A stretch of DNA of 13,883 nucleotides from JBFLVQ01 sp040758525 (GTDB lineage: Bacteria > Acidobacteriota > Blastocatellia > Chloracidobacteriales > JADJPF01). The stretch spans positions 1-13,883 of the forward strand of contig JBFLVQ010000190.1 in the NCBI GenBank assembly GCA_040758525.1. Reading direction: 5' to 3'. Both the position numbers and the translations under genes were made by a program. The first letter of the stretch is position 1; the number at the start of each line of letters is the position of its first letter. The notes under the pieces are model-generated. The model saw only the letters and a program-made list of their open reading frames with translations. It was not told where the DNA came from and made no database searches. Positions 13,591-13,883 of the stretch are shown piece by piece.

Positions 13591-13883
13591 TTAACGCATA
13601 CCAGTAACAGCATTGAACTGACCAGCTTGAGTGCCAGGTCCACCAGAGATAGTAGCCTGTGAACCAGTCATTATCCCCTTACGCTGTACACGGTTGTTGC
13701 CTGTGTCAGCAATAAAGACATTCTGTGAGGAGGCCAGCACTACTCCTTCAGGTCTAAGCACAAAGCCTACCTGGTTACCACCAGTCATAAAGTTCATCCA
13801 TCCTGCCGCTGTCCCATCCATATTCACCTGTACACGATTGTTTAGTGTGTCAGCAACATAGACACGATTGGCAGAATCGACAT
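13591..13883 (-). CDS. NHL-repeat beta-propeller protein (5' part missing)
   Basis: The frame is open from the right window edge (no start needed) to TAA at 13591, giving the last 96 residues. Two NHL blades are clear: NRVYVADTLNNRVQ (5-18 of the fragment) and NVFIADTGNNRVQ (54-66), with a 48-residue period and RPEGVVLASS as the link strand. The protein ends just after GTQAGQFNAVTG, which is the opening of the next blade; this would suit a propeller closed by a swapped strand. NHL proteins of this kind are usually exported and bind other proteins, nucleic acid or carbohydrate. Neither the N-terminus nor any enzymatic domain is visible, so function is open. Two hairpins follow the gene. Confidence 0.82.
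   Translation of the reverse strand, partial: VDSANRVYVADTLNNRVQVNMDGTAAGWMNFMTGGNQVGFVLRPEGVVLASSQNVFIADTGNNRVQRKGIMTGSQATISGGPGTQAGQFNAVTGMR

Overview
The window (by eye roughly 40-45 % G+C) reads as the chromosome of a free-living, heterotrophic bacterium. It has an exported multi-blade beta-propeller protein, an NHL-repeat protein, acyl-CoA catabolism and surface-sugar synthesis, but no tRNA, rRNA, insertion sequence, phage gene or CRISPR array that I could see. The mix of long propeller/NHL proteins, acyl-CoA enzymes and DinB proteins would fit a soil- or water-type lineage such as Acidobacteriota. That placement is inference only; no marker gene is present.

Layout. 1-2509 (minus) is the N-terminal 836 residues of an exported beta-propeller protein that runs off the left edge. 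2510-2955 is non-coding, with one strong hairpin. 2956-5625 (minus) is a tight three-gene operon: an AtuA-like small protein, then a 516-residue helical protein with HPt-like and helix-hairpin-helix segments, then an enoyl-CoA hydratase/isomerase. A divergent promoter region (5626-5799) separates it from a glutaryl-CoA dehydrogenase-type acyl-CoA dehydrogenase (5800-6975, plus). 7114-9336 (plus) holds four small to medium genes: an Imm51-like protein, an antibiotic-biosynthesis-monooxygenase-fold protein, a DinB protein, and a SAM methyltransferase whose start overlaps the DinB stop. 9399-10718 (minus) is a 439-residue coiled-coil protein of unknown function with a C-terminal ribbon-helix-helix-like segment. 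A divergent, hairpin-rich region (10719-10948) leads to a translationally coupled sugar operon (10949-13490, plus): SAM methyltransferase, family-2 glycosyltransferase, and dTDP-4-dehydrorhamnose reductase. A convergent terminator closes it against an NHL-repeat protein (13591-13883, minus) that runs off the right edge.

How the genes work together. The acyl-CoA dehydrogenase keeps the residues that define glutaryl-CoA dehydrogenase. With the divergent hydratase and the AtuA-like protein it suggests CoA-thioester catabolism (lysine/tryptophan, branched-chain or terpenoid type). The sugar operon probably builds and decorates a rhamnose-containing surface glycan. The least explained parts are the two long helical proteins (3733-5283 and 9399-10718). 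Each combines long helices with a segment resembling a DNA-binding module, and neither has an obvious role among its neighbours. I found no complete, clearly new multi-gene system. These two proteins and the regular two-blade super-repeat of the propeller protein are the best leads.
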